In this document: positions 24,101-34,860 of the stretch, in pieces
Numbering within the stretch: the first letter of the stretch is position 1
How the letters are laid out: every line of letters starts with the position of its first letter
From: Dermatemys mawii
Taxonomy: Eukaryota; Chordata; Testudines; Dermatemydidae
Direction of reading: 5' to 3'
Assembly (NCBI GenBank): GCA_007922305.1
Contig: ML677385.1
Span: 3,063,235-3,127,234, forward strand
Length of the DNA stretch: 64,000 bases
The notes under the pieces: model-generated
Told to the model about the DNA's origin: nothing
Seen by the model: only the letters and a program-made list of their open reading frames with translations
The model's database searches: none
Position numbers and translations under genes: made by a program

Positions 24101-24354
24101 GTGTTTTTGTACTGTACTTTCACGTTTGCAGAATTTTAAGGAGCTGTAGTGTCTCATTGACCATCCCTTGTGTTTGCTTGTTGGCATACATCATTAGTGA
24201 AGTTCTGTGTTTTCATGGGGCTTGTGCCTACTAACAGGTTTTGTGGCTGCCATAAGCATCTGAAGCAGCAATTTGGTATGTTGTCTTGGATTTTTATTTT
24301 TAAATTTGTCAGTTTAAGTTTAAGGCTTGTAGTGGGTTATAAACGAGTTATTTT
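21177..24354. other. Long non-repetitive stretch, no gene recognised
   Basis: About 3 kb without visible transposon ends. T-runs occur at about 22967-22981 and 23745-23759. Open frames of 60-90 codons (for example at 22555 and 24170 on the plus strand) show no domain. If the exon at 21087 belongs to AGPAT3, this is part of its first intron. Confidence 0.45.
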
Positions 24355-24490
24355 AGACTCTAAGTGCTCTTTTAGATTGTGATTTCTTTGGAGAAGGGGC
24401 TATCATTTTGTTTGTACAGAGCCTAGCACAGCGGGGCCCCAACCTTTTGTGGCTTCTAGGCACTGCAGCAATATAAATGATCAATAAGAG
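24355..24490 (+). mobile_element. Old SINE/LINE 3' tail (MIR/L2-like)
   Basis: The words 'TGTTTGTACAGAGCCTAGCA', 'CAGCGGGGCCCCAACC', 'CTAGGCACTGCAGCAATATA' and 'AATGATCAATAAGAG' follow the 3' end shared by MIR/L2-type retroposons of sauropsids ('tttgtacagcgcctagcacaatggggcc...'). Only this tail is visible. Confidence 0.6.
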
Positions 24491-25389
24491 CTCATCTTTT
24501 GTTAGTTTATCTAGACCTGTTCCTGTCAAGTTAGCTTTTGACTTGTGCTTTTATTAATACAATAGCACACAAGGAGATTTTATAGTAGTTGCCTATTGAT
24601 TTTTTAAAAAATAAACTTTTCCCCAGGAAACAGTGATTCTCATCCAAATAAAAAACAAATAAGCAAAAATTAATAGCCAGGCAGTTTGTTATTGCTTCTG
24701 AACTCATTCCTAAGTCCCTGTGGGAGCAGTCTGGCTAATGGAGAAGCACTGCTCGCATGGTGTCCCCACTGATACTCAAGCCTGCTTTTGCTGTTTATAT
24801 TGGTATGATTTTCCCACCATGATGAGGGAGCCCAGGCAAGTTCAATGTTGACTTTGTTCTACATTTATTCACATGAGAGTTCCCCACAATTTCGAGGAAG
24901 GCTGGTGCCCCAGAGGGCAGCTGTCCTACCTTTGAAGCACAATCCTGTGTAGTATCCCCAGAGGGACTAGGTGGGTTTTGGAGGAAGAAAACAAAGGAGC
25001 AAAAACTCTTCCTCTGTGACGCTCATGGCTATATATATCTGCTGATGTTGGCTTTCTTCAGCTCGTGGGGGAAGAGAGGAGAATTTGGCCCTAAGAATCA
25101 AGATTTGCTGCCTCCAAATTACATTGATTATAAAGATGATCCTATTTCTGGGCTTAACTACTTAACAATGTATCTTTAAAAATAATCCATGTAGAGAGAG
25201 GAATTCTCCTTTAATAAAGTTTGTGAATTCTCTGTCAAAACTAATCCTTCCTAATGCTCTATACACTGTAGTTATCCAAATATAAGTATTAAGGCTGAGG
25301 TATTGGAGGAGGAGGAGGCAAGGATTTGAGGGGTATAATGGAGAAGTCTGTGTCTGCATCTGCATCAGGACAAACTCTAGCACAAACTA
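24491..25389. other. No clear feature
   Basis: Nothing recognised. Confidence 0.4.
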
Positions 25390-25632
25390 TGTTAATAATA
25401 CTCTTACACTTGTAAAATGCCTGTCATCTGAAGACCTTTGTGCTGTACAAGCTCTAATTAAACCTTATAAAACTCCCGAGAGACAAATATTCCTACAGAC
25501 TTTACTCAGGGTAAACTGAGACTCAGCGAGGATAAGTGTCTTACTCAAGATCGTACATTGAGTGGGAGGTAACACTGGCATCAGAACCTAGGAATCATAG
25601 ATTCCAGTTTCCCGCTAGGTCACAATTCTCAC
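25390..25632 (+). mobile_element. MIR-like SINE
   Basis: Across about 240 bp the MIR order is visible: a 'GTAAAATGCC...CTTTGTGCTGTACAAGC' body, then 'GTAAACTGAGACTCAGCGAG', 'GATAAGTGTCTTACTCAAGA', 'CAGAACCTAGGAATC'. It is an old, diverged copy in plus orientation. Confidence 0.7.
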
Positions 25633-26486
25633 CCACGCATATGGTTATATTTATTTTTAAGAGTCTAGAGTTGATTCTGCATCATAGGTTTTCACATCAC
25701 AGAGGAAATAAATGTGGAATCTATAAGAAAGTTGAGTCTCTCAACCACTTTCTCAGTTTGTATTGCCATGTATAGTTTCCTTTCCTTGGCCAACTTTAGG
25801 GAGTTGCCTACATTAGAAAACAGTGCTCTATTTAAAAACTTCCCCAGCACAGTTTTCTGACCTCATCCTTTCTACATAAACAAGGCACAAGCATAGCTGT
25901 GTGGTTTTTGTATGAACTGGGTTGAATCCATTATTGTCAATCCATGTGCTCAAAAGTCATGAATTGGGCCTCCCCAAAATAATGAGCTGGGCTTAAAAAA
26001 TCATGAGATTCTTAAATTGTAGGTCCCTTCTATTTGCCTTTGGATGTTTGAGTATTTGAGGCTTTTTCTCTGCAACTGTGTAAGGGCTAGAAACTTTTTA
26101 AAAAAGTGAATGTGGAGATTCTTATGTATTCACCTGACTCGAGGAACTAGGGCTTCAAAAAAAAAAAAAAACAGCCACAAAATATTGCAGAGAAGGAGTT
26201 AGCTTGGCTGAGAGGAACTTACAGAGGTGTAAGTAATACACATGCATGTAGGCCTTTATTATTTTTACCCTTTGCTCTACATGCTCATACCTTTGAAGAG
26301 TGAATAAATGATGCTTTATTTTGAAGATGCTGTTTCCATGTCATTGCCAGTGCATGCTTTCACAGCCTCCTGAAGGGAAACTCCCACAGGTGCAAAAACA
26401 GAGTTGGGCTTGACACTAACACGGCTGGGAATTGGGGGACTGCGGCCAGAGACCAGTTTGAGTGGTAGGACCACGTGGTTCCAACC
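25633..26486. other. No clear feature
   Basis: Contains an A-run at about 26156-26171 and nothing else identifiable. Confidence 0.4.
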
Positions 26487-26489
26487 CAA

Positions 26490-26605
26490 TGTTAGGTGCA
26501 GGAAGCCGGCCTATCACGTAAGGGGAGCACTCGACCTTTAGATTCATTTTAGCTCCCGTTGAGTGTGTACCCTTTATCTGAGAGGTCTGGCTTCCTGCAC
26601 CTTAT
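26490..26605. repeat. Short palindromic element (terminal inverted repeats)
   Basis: TTAGGTGCAGGAAGCCGGCC (from about 26490) and the reverse complement of 'GGTCTGGCTTCCTGCACCTTA' (ending about 26605) form about 19 bp inverted arms separated by roughly 75 bp. It may be a tiny MITE or a foldback remnant. It is non-coding. Confidence 0.6.
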
Positions 26606-26994
26606 GCTTGTTGGAAATTAAGTGCTCTTCATGTTCTGTGTAATAATTTTTAGACCATGAGCTTTTAATGTCTTCTTGTAGATGGTATCATATAATTGCT
26701 GAGATTTCCATCTAGAAATCAGTGAACAAATTCTACAGCAGTGGAAAGAGTACACCACCATTGAACTATAATTCCCTTCTGAAAATGTAATCCTTCTTTG
26801 TAAAGCAAAGAGATCAACCTGGATCAATGGAAATCCTAGTTGTTGAACGTGTTGTACTTTATGCAATACTTTAGCTCTGTGCAATACTAGAGCTTCAGTA
26901 TAATTAAAGGAAAGTTGCACAGTGCATTTTAGCTTTGTCAAGGTTAACCAAGGGAAAGCACAATAAATAGTGAACAAAATTTGTCTCCTTAATG

Positions 26995-27505
26995 GTAATG
27001 GAGGTGTAGGGAGGCTGGGTGGCCTCTCTCTGAGCCGGAGGGAACAGAACCCCCCGGGCAGCCGGAGTGGGCGGGCCCTGACCAAGCTGGCCCCGCCCCC
27101 AGGAAGCGGAAGGGTGGGGCAGGAAGTACAAAGGGCAGGGCCCGCAGCTCAGTCAGGGCTGCACCAGGGAAGGAGGCAGACGCAGGCTGCGGGCTGCTCC
27201 CTCCCTCCCCTGCTGCCAAGCCAGGGAGCCCTGACCTAGGGGACAGCCTGTGGTTTCCAGACCTGCCGGCTGCCGAGTACCCCGAGGAGCTCCCAGACAC
27301 CGGCCGGGACCTGTGGCCAACGGAGGCGGACGCTGCAGGAGAACCCCCGTGGCTAGCAGCTGAAGACCCCGAGGTACTGCCGGAGCCCGACAGTGACCCG
27401 TGGGCAGCCGAGGCGGCCGCTGACGGGGATCCAGAACCCCCTCTTACCGAGGATCCTGACTCCTGCTGGTGCCCACTCGACTGTGAGTTACACCCTAAAC
27501 TCTAG
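26995..27505 (+). mobile_element. GC-rich repeat-like element with acidic open frame lacking ATG
   Basis: The base composition changes abruptly to GC-rich at about 27000. A plus-strand frame without an ATG is open from before 27120 to the stop at 27503-27505. From about 27228 it reads as a proline- and acid-rich protein with repeating 'EEL', 'AAEDPEVLPEP', 'DSDPWAAEAA' words and ends 'SCWCPLDCELHPKL'. Such GC-rich modules with this wording are, I believe, repeated in turtle genomes and may belong to an LTR retrotransposon, but I cannot confirm that. The alternative is a CpG-rich promoter; no start site or exon structure supports it. The overlapping minus-strand frames are treated as shadows. 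Confidence 0.4.
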
Positions 27506-27650
27506 CGAGCGCTCCCCTGCCTGAGGGGCGCGCGCGGACACCTTTGTGGGCGCTCCCCTGCCTGAGGGGCGCGCGGNNNNNNNNNNGCGCGCGGACACCT
27601 TTGTGGGCGCTCCCCTGCCTGAGGGGCGCGCGGACACCTTTGTGGGCGCC
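27506..27650. repeat. GC-rich minisatellite containing an assembly gap
   Basis: A unit of about 40 bp, starting GCGCTCCCCTGCCTGAGGGG and continuing GCGCGCGGACACCTTTGTGG, occurs at least three times (about 27510, 27549 and 27607). Ten N (27577-27586) interrupt the array, so the true copy number is unknown. Confidence 0.9.
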
Positions 27651-27801
27651 CCACCTCCGCCGCTAATTCCCTGGTGACCAGGAGGTGGGGCCGACGTGCG
27701 GAAGCAAGCCAGTAGCTCCTCACCACCCCCGTGGCCCGGGGGCCCACTACGGACTCGCCTACAGGAGGGTTTAGAAGGAATCAAATACTCCAAACTAACA
27801 C
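27651..27801. other. GC-rich flank of the minisatellite
   Basis: This continues the GC-rich element to about 27770 and then returns to AT-rich sequence. Confidence 0.4.
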
Positions 27802-28078
27802 TTAAGGATTATCTACACTGCAAAACAGTCTGGCCTAGGGGGTCTGTTTGGTAGAATGATTTGAAGTGTTGTGGTAGATTATTCTGGCGTGAATTAAAAG
27901 GTACCTAGTTCATGTTGATGAGTCGTGTTTGAAACAGGACTACAGTTAGTGCAAAGTATGTACCTTTTAGTTCATGCCAGCAAGATCTACACAGGGCAGT
28001 TAGAACCCAACACTTCAAAGTGCTTTACAGATCACAGCCCTGGAATTTGGACTGCAACACCGTGTAGATAAAGCCTTA
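27802..28078. mobile_element. MITE of the TCTACAC-ended family
   Basis: Left end TTAAGGATTATCTACACTGC and right end ACCGTGTAGATAAAGCCTTA are inverted copies. The 277-bp interior is palindromic in parts ('TGAATTAAAAGGTACC' against 'GTACCTTTTAGTTCATG'). It is non-coding. Confidence 0.75.
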
Positions 28079-28937
28079 CTTTGCATCTGTCTTTACAAGT
28101 CAAATGGGTAACTTTGCTCTAAATTAGAGATTAGGTTTTCAGAGATGACAACTGAAGAAATGTGGCCATGGTGCTAAGTTATTCATTACTAGATTGTGAC
28201 CTCAAAACTCATTACTTACCCTTTTCTACACCACACTTGATGTCCTTTCTGGAAGGGAGTAGGTCTTGAAATGATTTATTTGCCCTTCCAATCAAATAAG
28301 AGGTCCCAGTATATTTTCACTTACAGAGGTATTACTTCAGGCTTATACTTCTGGAAGTGTTTGAAAAATGTCTCTTCTGCCTATTCTGTCAGTAGGGTAA
28401 GTAGTGGCACAGATCAATGTTTTGAATTTTATTTTAAAAAAGAAAGCAAAAAGGAGGCCTTGGCAGGAGATAGACAGTATTGCTACTTCTCTAGGAAGTA
28501 GTACTGGGAACATAAGGGCTTAAGTAATATTCATTAGGGAGATACCTAAAGTCTGAATTTTTGGAAATTTTACTGAACAAACACATAACAGTAGGATTTT
28601 AAGACTGGTATAAGTAGCAAATTAGCAAGTCTATTCTGAAGTTAGTTATACGGTACTGAATTAGTGCATCACTTTTAGTCAGGCATGTTGTGATGATACA
28701 GCAAAATGAAGAGTGGATATGGGAGAAGGGCAGCGTCAAGGGTTGTTCTTCATAGTTTGAGGCTCCTAAGATGCATTTGGTACCTGTCCCAACGAATATG
28801 TCCAAAAATTTCAAGAACTAATATGCCTACAGCTTTTTAGGCGGTGCTGAAAGACTAAGTGGAAGTTCATTTCTAAGAATGACTAATTTAAAGATGCAGA
28901 AGGAACTTCTAAAGTTTGGCTTGGGGAATCTTCTTGT
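28079..28937. other. No clear feature
   Basis: Nothing recognised. Short frames (28271-28501 plus, 28599-28814 minus) have no domain. Confidence 0.4.
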
Positions 28938-28945
28938 ACCTAGAC

Positions 28946-29690
28946 CAGGGGTGGGCAAACTTTTTGGTCCAAGGGTCACATTGAGGTGGAGAAATTGCTT
29001 GCAGGCCCATGACTATAGGTCTGGGGCACGGGGTTGGGATGTGGGAGGGAATGTGAGGTATGGGGGGGGAGGTGCGGTGTGCAGGAAGGGGCTCAGGACA
29101 AGGGGTTGGGGCACAGGAGGCATGTAGGCTATATGAGGGGGCTCAGGGAATGGGATTGTGGTGCATAGTGTGGGAGGGGTCTTGGGCAGTGGTGCAGGGA
29201 AGGGTGCAAGGTGCAGCAGGAGGTTGGGGTGCAGGGTGCGTCAGGGGGCTCAGGGCACGGGGTTAGGGCACAGGGTGCAGCGGGGGGCTCATGGCAGGGG
29301 GTTGGGTTGCAGGGTGTGGTGGGGGTTGGCGTGAAGAAGGGGTTTGTTATATGGGCTCTGGCCCAGTGCTGCATATCTGGAGCGGCTCCAGGGTGGCAGC
29401 AGGGCCAGGGCAGGCTCCCTACTTGCCTGCCTGCCTCGGCCCCCGGCCCCGGCCCCGGCCCCGCGCCACTCTGCTCCAGTTTCCGGCCAATGGGAGTTTC
29501 GGGGGAGGTATCCACATGCAAGAATAGCGCACGGAGCTCTCTTCTCCCCCTCCCCCAGGGCCGACAGGGACGTGCTGCCAGCTGCTTCCTGGAGCAAAGC
29601 AGGGTCTGCAGAATCACGGCGGTGGCAAATCTGTGGGTCAGATCCTGACGGGCCGGATCTGGCCTGCGGGCAGAAGTTTGCCCACTCCTG
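28946..29690. mobile_element. hAT-type element with internal minisatellite
   Basis: Duplication ACCTAGAC (28938-28945) and ATCTAGAC (29691-29698) match at 7 of 8. Ends are CAGGGGTGGGCAAACTTTTT and the reverse complement of CAGGAGTGGGCAAACTTCTG. The inside (about 29020-29340) is a G-rich repeat with recurring 'GGGGCTCAGGGCA', 'GGGGTTGGGGTGCAGGGTG' words, followed by a GC-rich segment ending in the 'GGATCTGGCCTGCGGGCAG' that is typical of this element type. All open frames inside (29129-29691 on both strands) come from this low-complexity sequence and are not genes. Confidence 0.9.
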
Positions 29691-29863
29691 ATCTAGACTA
29701 TATCAACAAACTCTGATGTAAGTCCAAAAGGAGCTTTTGTATTGTCTTCCGCTGACAATTCATTCCTTTGGAAAGCCAAGAAGGATTCAATTAATATGTG
29801 AGCGTCCATGCTTTTAATCTTGTCTACACTAAGAAAATTCAACCATCCTGGCCACAGACACTC

Positions 29864-30236
29864 TATATATGTGGTTCCCTAACTTTTTGGTACTGCAGCT
29901 CCCTTAAAACTTGGTGGCTCCCTAAAGCAAGTGTCAGGGTTATTTGTTTTTAACCAACTCAGGACACTAGATGCAATAGTTCAGGATACTAGATTCAAGA
30001 GGGACACTAAAGTTCAGATGTTTTTGTTACTTTATTCAACTACATACAGTTTGTTTAGTTATGTAAACCGATCTAATCGAGATTTTTAAAACTATAGCTA
30101 TAATTAGCAAGTATGGTTGTTGGTAAACCTAGTTTAATAGTCTCTTAATTAGAAAAAAAATAAAAACGGGGATATTGATTACATTTCCCCCGCAAATACT
30201 CGTGACTCCCCCATGAACTTAGTTTGGGAGCATTGC
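29864..30236. mobile_element. Degenerate hAT-type element
   Basis: Left end GTGGTTCCCTAACTTTTTGG and right end with TTAGTTTGGGAGCATTGC (reverse complement GCAATGCTCCCAAACTAA) are eroded hAT-like termini. The interior is AT-rich with no coding capacity. The flanking duplication is unclear, so boundaries are approximate. Confidence 0.5.
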
Positions 30237-30802
30237 CCTACATTAGCATCTTTCTGATATGGCTTGTCTACCAACAGCTCTGGTTTCTTATCTGCTCCTA
30301 CTTCTCCGATTATCTGAAAAATGTATCTGGTGTCAGCCTCTTATCATACTTCCATTGTTTTAAGATACTATGAGTGTCTAGTGGAACAGTTGCTGGACAT
30401 TCCAGGAGGATGCTCTGAGAACTCAAGGGCTGGACTGTGTCTATTGCTTACCCGCAGAGGGACAGCAGGGCCTGTGCGGCCTAGAGGGGAGTGCTTGTGT
30501 TACCTGTGGCTGATGGAGTTGGGGAGCTTGTGCCTGGTAGGCACAGCCAAGGCTTCCTTATGCTAAGGGCAGGTGGTAGTGAGGTGCCTCACCACCCTGG
30601 GTACCGCCAGGAAGCATCACAGACCCATGTCAGGTTTTGCCCCAGGTCAATGGCGAACAATATGGTTTGTTCTAAAAACTGTGTGTGAGCAGAGATCCCA
30701 CTGGAGTCAGGTGCCTTCCCTATATTATATAGGTGCTTTTGCAAATACCATTAGGTACCTATCTGACTTTTTAGGTGCCTAAATGCCTTTGAAAACTTGG
30801 CC
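30237..30802. other. No gene; possible MITE scrap
   Basis: At about 30718-30806 there are words ('TAGGTGCCTAAATGCCTTTG', 'GAAAACTTGGCCCTATG') resembling the reptile MITE family seen at 56125-56300. Nothing else is identified. Confidence 0.35.
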
Positions 30803-31352
30803 CTATGTCCTTCACGTTTTCAAGAATAGTAGATTTCATCCACCTGGTGTTTACTCATAGATTGCAAGAGAAAAACATGCACCTCCTGTTTTCTCAACTC
30901 CCAATCAGATTCTCAACTTTGAATAAACAAGTCCAAATGAAGAGAACAATCTCTCTGCACCTGCAAGCTAAAGTGAAATTAAAAAAAAATTGAGGCAAAA
31001 GCTTTTCAGCACAACAGAAACTGGGAGAATGTAAATATCAGCATTCACTCCATTGTAAAGGCTGAACATAACGGATACTTATTTCATGCAGTACATGACA
31101 TTGTGGCATTTATAATGCTTGAGTTGACCTCAGAAGTTAAATATGTTTTCCTCTGATTCTGTATATGATTAAAATTTGTGAATTTGAGGATTTATTGATG
31201 CTGTATGTGTTTACTTAAATGATTGTAATAGATTATAGTAACTTTCAACCTTAGCATGGGTTGTTATAATTTCAAATGTAATTTTAAACAGGTTTACTTT
31301 TAAAAAGAAAAATATATTTGATTTAAATCCATTTTTATCCACCTGATAGAAC
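30803..31352. mobile_element. GATTTAAATC-ended repeat, copy 2 (5'-truncated)
   Basis: From 30808 it follows the order of 42414-42890: 'CTATGTCCTTCA', 'TAGTAGATTTCATCC', 'TTGAATAAACAAG', then 'TAGATTATAGTAACTTTCAA', 'ACAGGTTTACTTTTAAAAAG', 'TTTAAATCCATTTTTATCCA'. It corresponds to the right half of the longer copy at 41829-42890. No coding frame is recognised. Confidence 0.7.
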
Positions 31353-31441
31353 CATAAACTACAGGCAGTAGAGGTGAGGTTGAAACTCATTGTATAAAAC
31401 ACAGGGAGGTGTAACTTAAGGTACTGATGACTCTGTCTGTG

Positions 31442-31670
31442 AGGGTATGTCTACACGGCAATAAAACACCTGTGGCTGGCCCAGGTCAACTGGCTTAAGC
31501 TCGTGGGGCTCAGGTTGTGAGGCTATAAAATTTCAGAGTAGATATTTGGGCTTGGGCCTTAGCCCAAGCCTAAACATCTACACTGTTGCTCCACAACCTA
31601 AATCTCATGAGCCCAAGTCAGCTGATTTGGGCCAGCTACAGGTGTTTTATTGCCGTGTACGTCACACCCA
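31442..31670. mobile_element. Strongly palindromic MITE
   Basis: The outer roughly 40 bp are near-perfect inverted repeats: 'TATGTCTACACGGCAATAAA...' on the left, and 'TTTTATTGCCGTGTACGTCA' on the right. Inner halves ('GGGCTTGGGCCT' with 'AGCCCAAGCCTAAA') are also self-complementary. It is 229 bp and of the GTCTACAC-terminus style. It is non-coding. Confidence 0.85.
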
Positions 31671-32139
31671 TAGTGCCTTCTGTGTTGTAGGAGCTGGAAA
31701 TTGAATGGCAGCTCTGGTGTCACATGATGTGAATAGTCCTCAGTATTTAGTACTTAAAAACAGTAACTCTGAAAATTGCAGAAGGAACAAAATATAGAAT
31801 ATGTACCTACTTGTAACTGATATTGCCCCTCAGCAGATATAAAGTGTGAGGCAAAAATCAGATCCCAGGTTATATAGTTTTGCAGAAAGGATAAAAGGTG
31901 ATACCGCCTTTAAAATTTTTAAAAGGTAGCCATTTTTAACCTCTTATTATTCTGTATGTATGAACCCAATCTGCATCAAACCAACATGAAAAACTGAAAC
32001 GCTATGTCAACTTTAACTTGTTAAGGTTTTTAGTTACTTTTAGAACATTTCTGAAAAATAAAGGATGAACTTTCCTTTTGAAAAAGGAAAATTCTACTGC
32101 AACTGTGGCATTACTACCGCTCTCCTATATGTAGCATGT
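31671..32139. other. No clear feature
   Basis: Nothing recognised. Confidence 0.4.
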
Positions 32140-32147
32140 GTGTATGC

Positions 32148-32271
32148 TAGGGTGACCAGATGTCCTGATTTTATAGGGACAGGACCGATATTTGGGGCTT
32201 TTTCTTGTATAGGCTCCTATTACCCCCCATCTCCTGTCCTGATTTTTCACACTTGCTATCTGGTCCCCCTA
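32148..32271. mobile_element. 124-bp hAT-like MITE, family C copy 1
   Basis: An exact 8-bp duplication GTGTATGC flanks it (32140-32147 and 32272-32279). Ends are TAGGGTGACCAGATGTCC and the reverse complement of TAGGGGGACCAGATAGC. A closely related copy lies at 39950-40053 and an inverted partial copy at 34081-34174. It is non-coding. Confidence 0.92.
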
Positions 32272-32279
32272 GTGTATGC

Positions 32280-33429
32280 CATGTATATGTGTCTGTGAAA
32301 TTGAATAAATGATAGGCCGGTTTGGTGTGGAACTGTTAATTTCATGAGTTTGGGATAGCTACATACGCTTTGAGTGGCAAAGGGCATACTGTCATGTATT
32401 CTACATATGCTGTGTATATTGTAGCAAAACTATCTGAGAATATTTTAGAGAGTTTAAAAGGGAAAATTACATGAAATTCTGCTTCTGTACAGATATTATT
32501 GTGATTCGAAGAGCCCTGCAATGTCAACTGGCAAGAGGGCCTACCATGCAGTAACTCATAGGCCTCACACACTCATTACTCACAGAGACATTAGACTTTG
32601 GGGAAATATAAGGAGTGCAAAAAGACTTCCTAGTTATCCATGGCTTAGGGAACAAAGGGAACAGCACACTCTGATTTTGTGAAAGTTGGATCCCCTGGAC
32701 TGGAGGCCACTGGAGATGCTGGTAACTTGGTATGAGAAAACTGCGTAGACAAAGATTGTAACTTGCTAAAATTAAGTTTTAGTCACTAAAAAGCATGTTT
32801 TGTTTGTAAGCATACCTGTCTCTTTTCTGTTGCTTAGTATCACTTAAATCTCTGTTCCTTGTTAATATTCTTAGTTATGTTAAAACCTTCTCAGTGCTGT
32901 TACAATGAAGTAAAGTGTGAGTCTTCAGCCACACTAACCGGCTGGGCTGTACATTGTGCCTTTGGAGGCAGCCAACTTAATAATTTCTATCAACATCCAG
33001 TGAGAGGGACTGGATGCTGCCAGAAGATGTCTTTGGGGAACTCAGGAACTGGAGTTCACTGGTTGTTACCTGCAAGGCAAGGTGTAGATTGGCAGAATCT
33101 CAAGAAGTTTGTTCGTAAAGTGGACAAACTGGGGTGGCAGGGAGCTGACAAAGTCTAATTTCCACTAAAGCTCATTCTTGTTGAGGCAAGGGTGTAACTG
33201 TGGCTTACTGTGTGTGTGTCATGAGTAGAATGTCACAATCATCTTGCAAGATTCTCAATCTTGAAAAAAAACCTGGTATGGTGCAATCCAGTCTTAGCCT
33301 TACATTCTTATGGTGCACAGCCTCCAAGCACAGATCAGTGCATGGCATTGCAGGCTGCTTATTTATGGATGTAGCTTCAGTACCCTGAAGAAATGCAGGT
33401 CTCTGTAGCAACGCAACGATTCAGCCCTT
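32280..33429. other. No gene recognised
   Basis: Mostly single-copy-looking sequence. A frame at 32859-33158 has no domain. Confidence 0.4.
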
Positions 33430-34080
33430 TGGCGCCTGCCAGGAATTAGCTCTTTCTAGCTCCAGTGTGCCCTCTGCAGGCCGGTGTCTCACCATTGCTG
33501 GCCCCCCATGTTCCTCCCAGACCCTGGTGCCCTTCTATCTGGGATGCTGCCCCCTGGCAATACCCTCACACTCTCTCTGGGTCCTCCCCTCCCCAGGGAC
33601 ACCCCAACCCTCTCTCCCCATCTTGCCTCAGTCTAGGGCTACTGCCAGTCATCATCAAGCTCCCACACCCTGGGGCAGACTGCAATGTAAAAGCCAGTCA
33701 TCATAGGCAAGGGGAGTTTTGGACCTGCTGCCTTTCCCTACAGCCTAGTACCCTTCTCAGGCCTTCCAATCAGGTCACTGCCTGGTAGGTCACCAGGCCT
33801 GAGCTTCCCAGCTCAGCCTGCCCCTTCCCCAGCACTGCTCCATGCTCAGTATCCTTAGCTCCCTTAGGCAGCCAGGTCCTTCTCCCTCTAATGCTGGAGG
33901 GAAAGTATACAGAGAGCCTGGCCACAGCTGTGGCTGCTCCTCCAATCAGCCTTTCGCAGCTGCAGCCCTTTCCAGGGCTGCTTTTTACCCCCTGTTCCTC
34001 AGGAGTGGGGCAGCTGCCCCACTACAGTATCCTGGTAGCCCTTAGCTTGAGGAGTGGAGCTTTGTGCTCTGTGGGCTGCC
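33430..34080 (-). mobile_element. GC-rich LTR-like block
   Basis: The C-rich composition and phrases such as 'CCAGTGTGCCCTCTGCAGGC', 'GCCACAGCTGTGGCTGCTCC' and 'AGGAGTGGGGCAGCTGCCCC' look like retroviral-type LTR sequence of reptiles, probably on the minus strand. I found no clean TG...CA ends or target duplication. The short frames within it are judged spurious. Confidence 0.35.
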
Positions 34081-34174
34081 TTTAGGGGGGTGGAGGGTAA
34101 TAGGAGTCTATATAAGAAAAAGACCCCAAAATTGGGGCTGTTCCTATAAAACGGGGACATCCAGTCACCCTAGA
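34081..34174 (-). mobile_element. Family C MITE, partial inverted copy
   Basis: The stretch 'GGTAATAGGAGTCTATATAA', 'AAAACGGGGACATCCAGTCA' and the end 'GTCACCCTA' is the reverse complement of the element at 32148-32271. Its left terminal part is missing, perhaps lost when the GC-rich block beside it arrived. Confidence 0.8.
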
Positions 34175-34204
34175 TGCCCTTGACAGAGTGCTAAGGGAGA
34201 CCTT

Positions 34205-34860
34205 GTGTCACAGAATCCAGCTTTGTGCACATCATTGCACATAGAATCGTGTGGTACTGTAGGCCTCGGGACGCACAGCAAGCTGAGAGCAGGATCCCAG
34301 TGCTGTCAAAGTGAGCACCCTTGGAATATGGCTTCAGCCATTCAGCACCTCAGGGCAGAGACTTTGGTGCACAATCTCATAGTCTCTGTACCCCATACCA
34401 TCAGTACCTGGAGGACCTTAGCATCTTTCATGAAGGGCCTCAGAGATTTTGCTTAGATACTTCTGTGCATCATCACCTTGTGGGCCTCAGGACCCTGCTG
34501 CAGCCATGGCTCTCTGGCCTTGGCAGTACTTTCACAATGGCCTTGTGTGCTTAGGTGGCTTGTACATTTTTGTGTCTGGTCTTTTTTTTATGATTATTAT
34601 TATTTATTATTATTTTATTGCATAGGCCTCAGTACCTTATTTGTACTCTGTACTTCAGCACCTTGTTTCTCTTCTTTGGACTTGAGGTATCAGGGCATGG
34701 CACTGAGGCTATGTTTCCACATGGTAATTCAGAACATCTTCCTTTTGGTACCTTGCAGTTTTTTTGTTCTTGCCTTTTATTCTTGCACAATATCTTCGTG
34801 CATCTATTTTGACACCTCAGTACCTCTGGCTTGAAATCTAGTTGCTTTGTTACCTTAGGA
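34205..34860. repeat. Degenerate CTCAGTACC-type dispersed repeats
   Basis: The word CTCAGTACC or a near variant recurs irregularly: about 34344, 34401, 34484, 34627, 34660 and 34815. Frames here (34205-34834) are rich in Ser, Leu and His but have no recognised domain. This may be a decayed low-complexity coding region of a retroelement, or chance. Confidence 0.3.

Noticed and set aside
26618..27239. 155-codon minus frame and overlapping frames near the GC-rich module
   Set aside because: Long frames here follow from high GC content (few stops) on both strands; no domain seen.
26995..27770. CpG island promoter of AGPAT3
   Set aside because: No start site or first-exon/donor evidence; the repeat-like wording and minisatellite make a mobile element more likely. 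Kept as an alternative only.
27488..27793. Minus-strand frames running through the N gap
   Set aside because: They are translations of the minisatellite unit and include unknown bases.
29129..29691. Cluster of 78-162 codon frames on both strands
   Set aside because: They lie in the G-rich minisatellite and GC-rich interior of a hAT element with clear ends and duplication.
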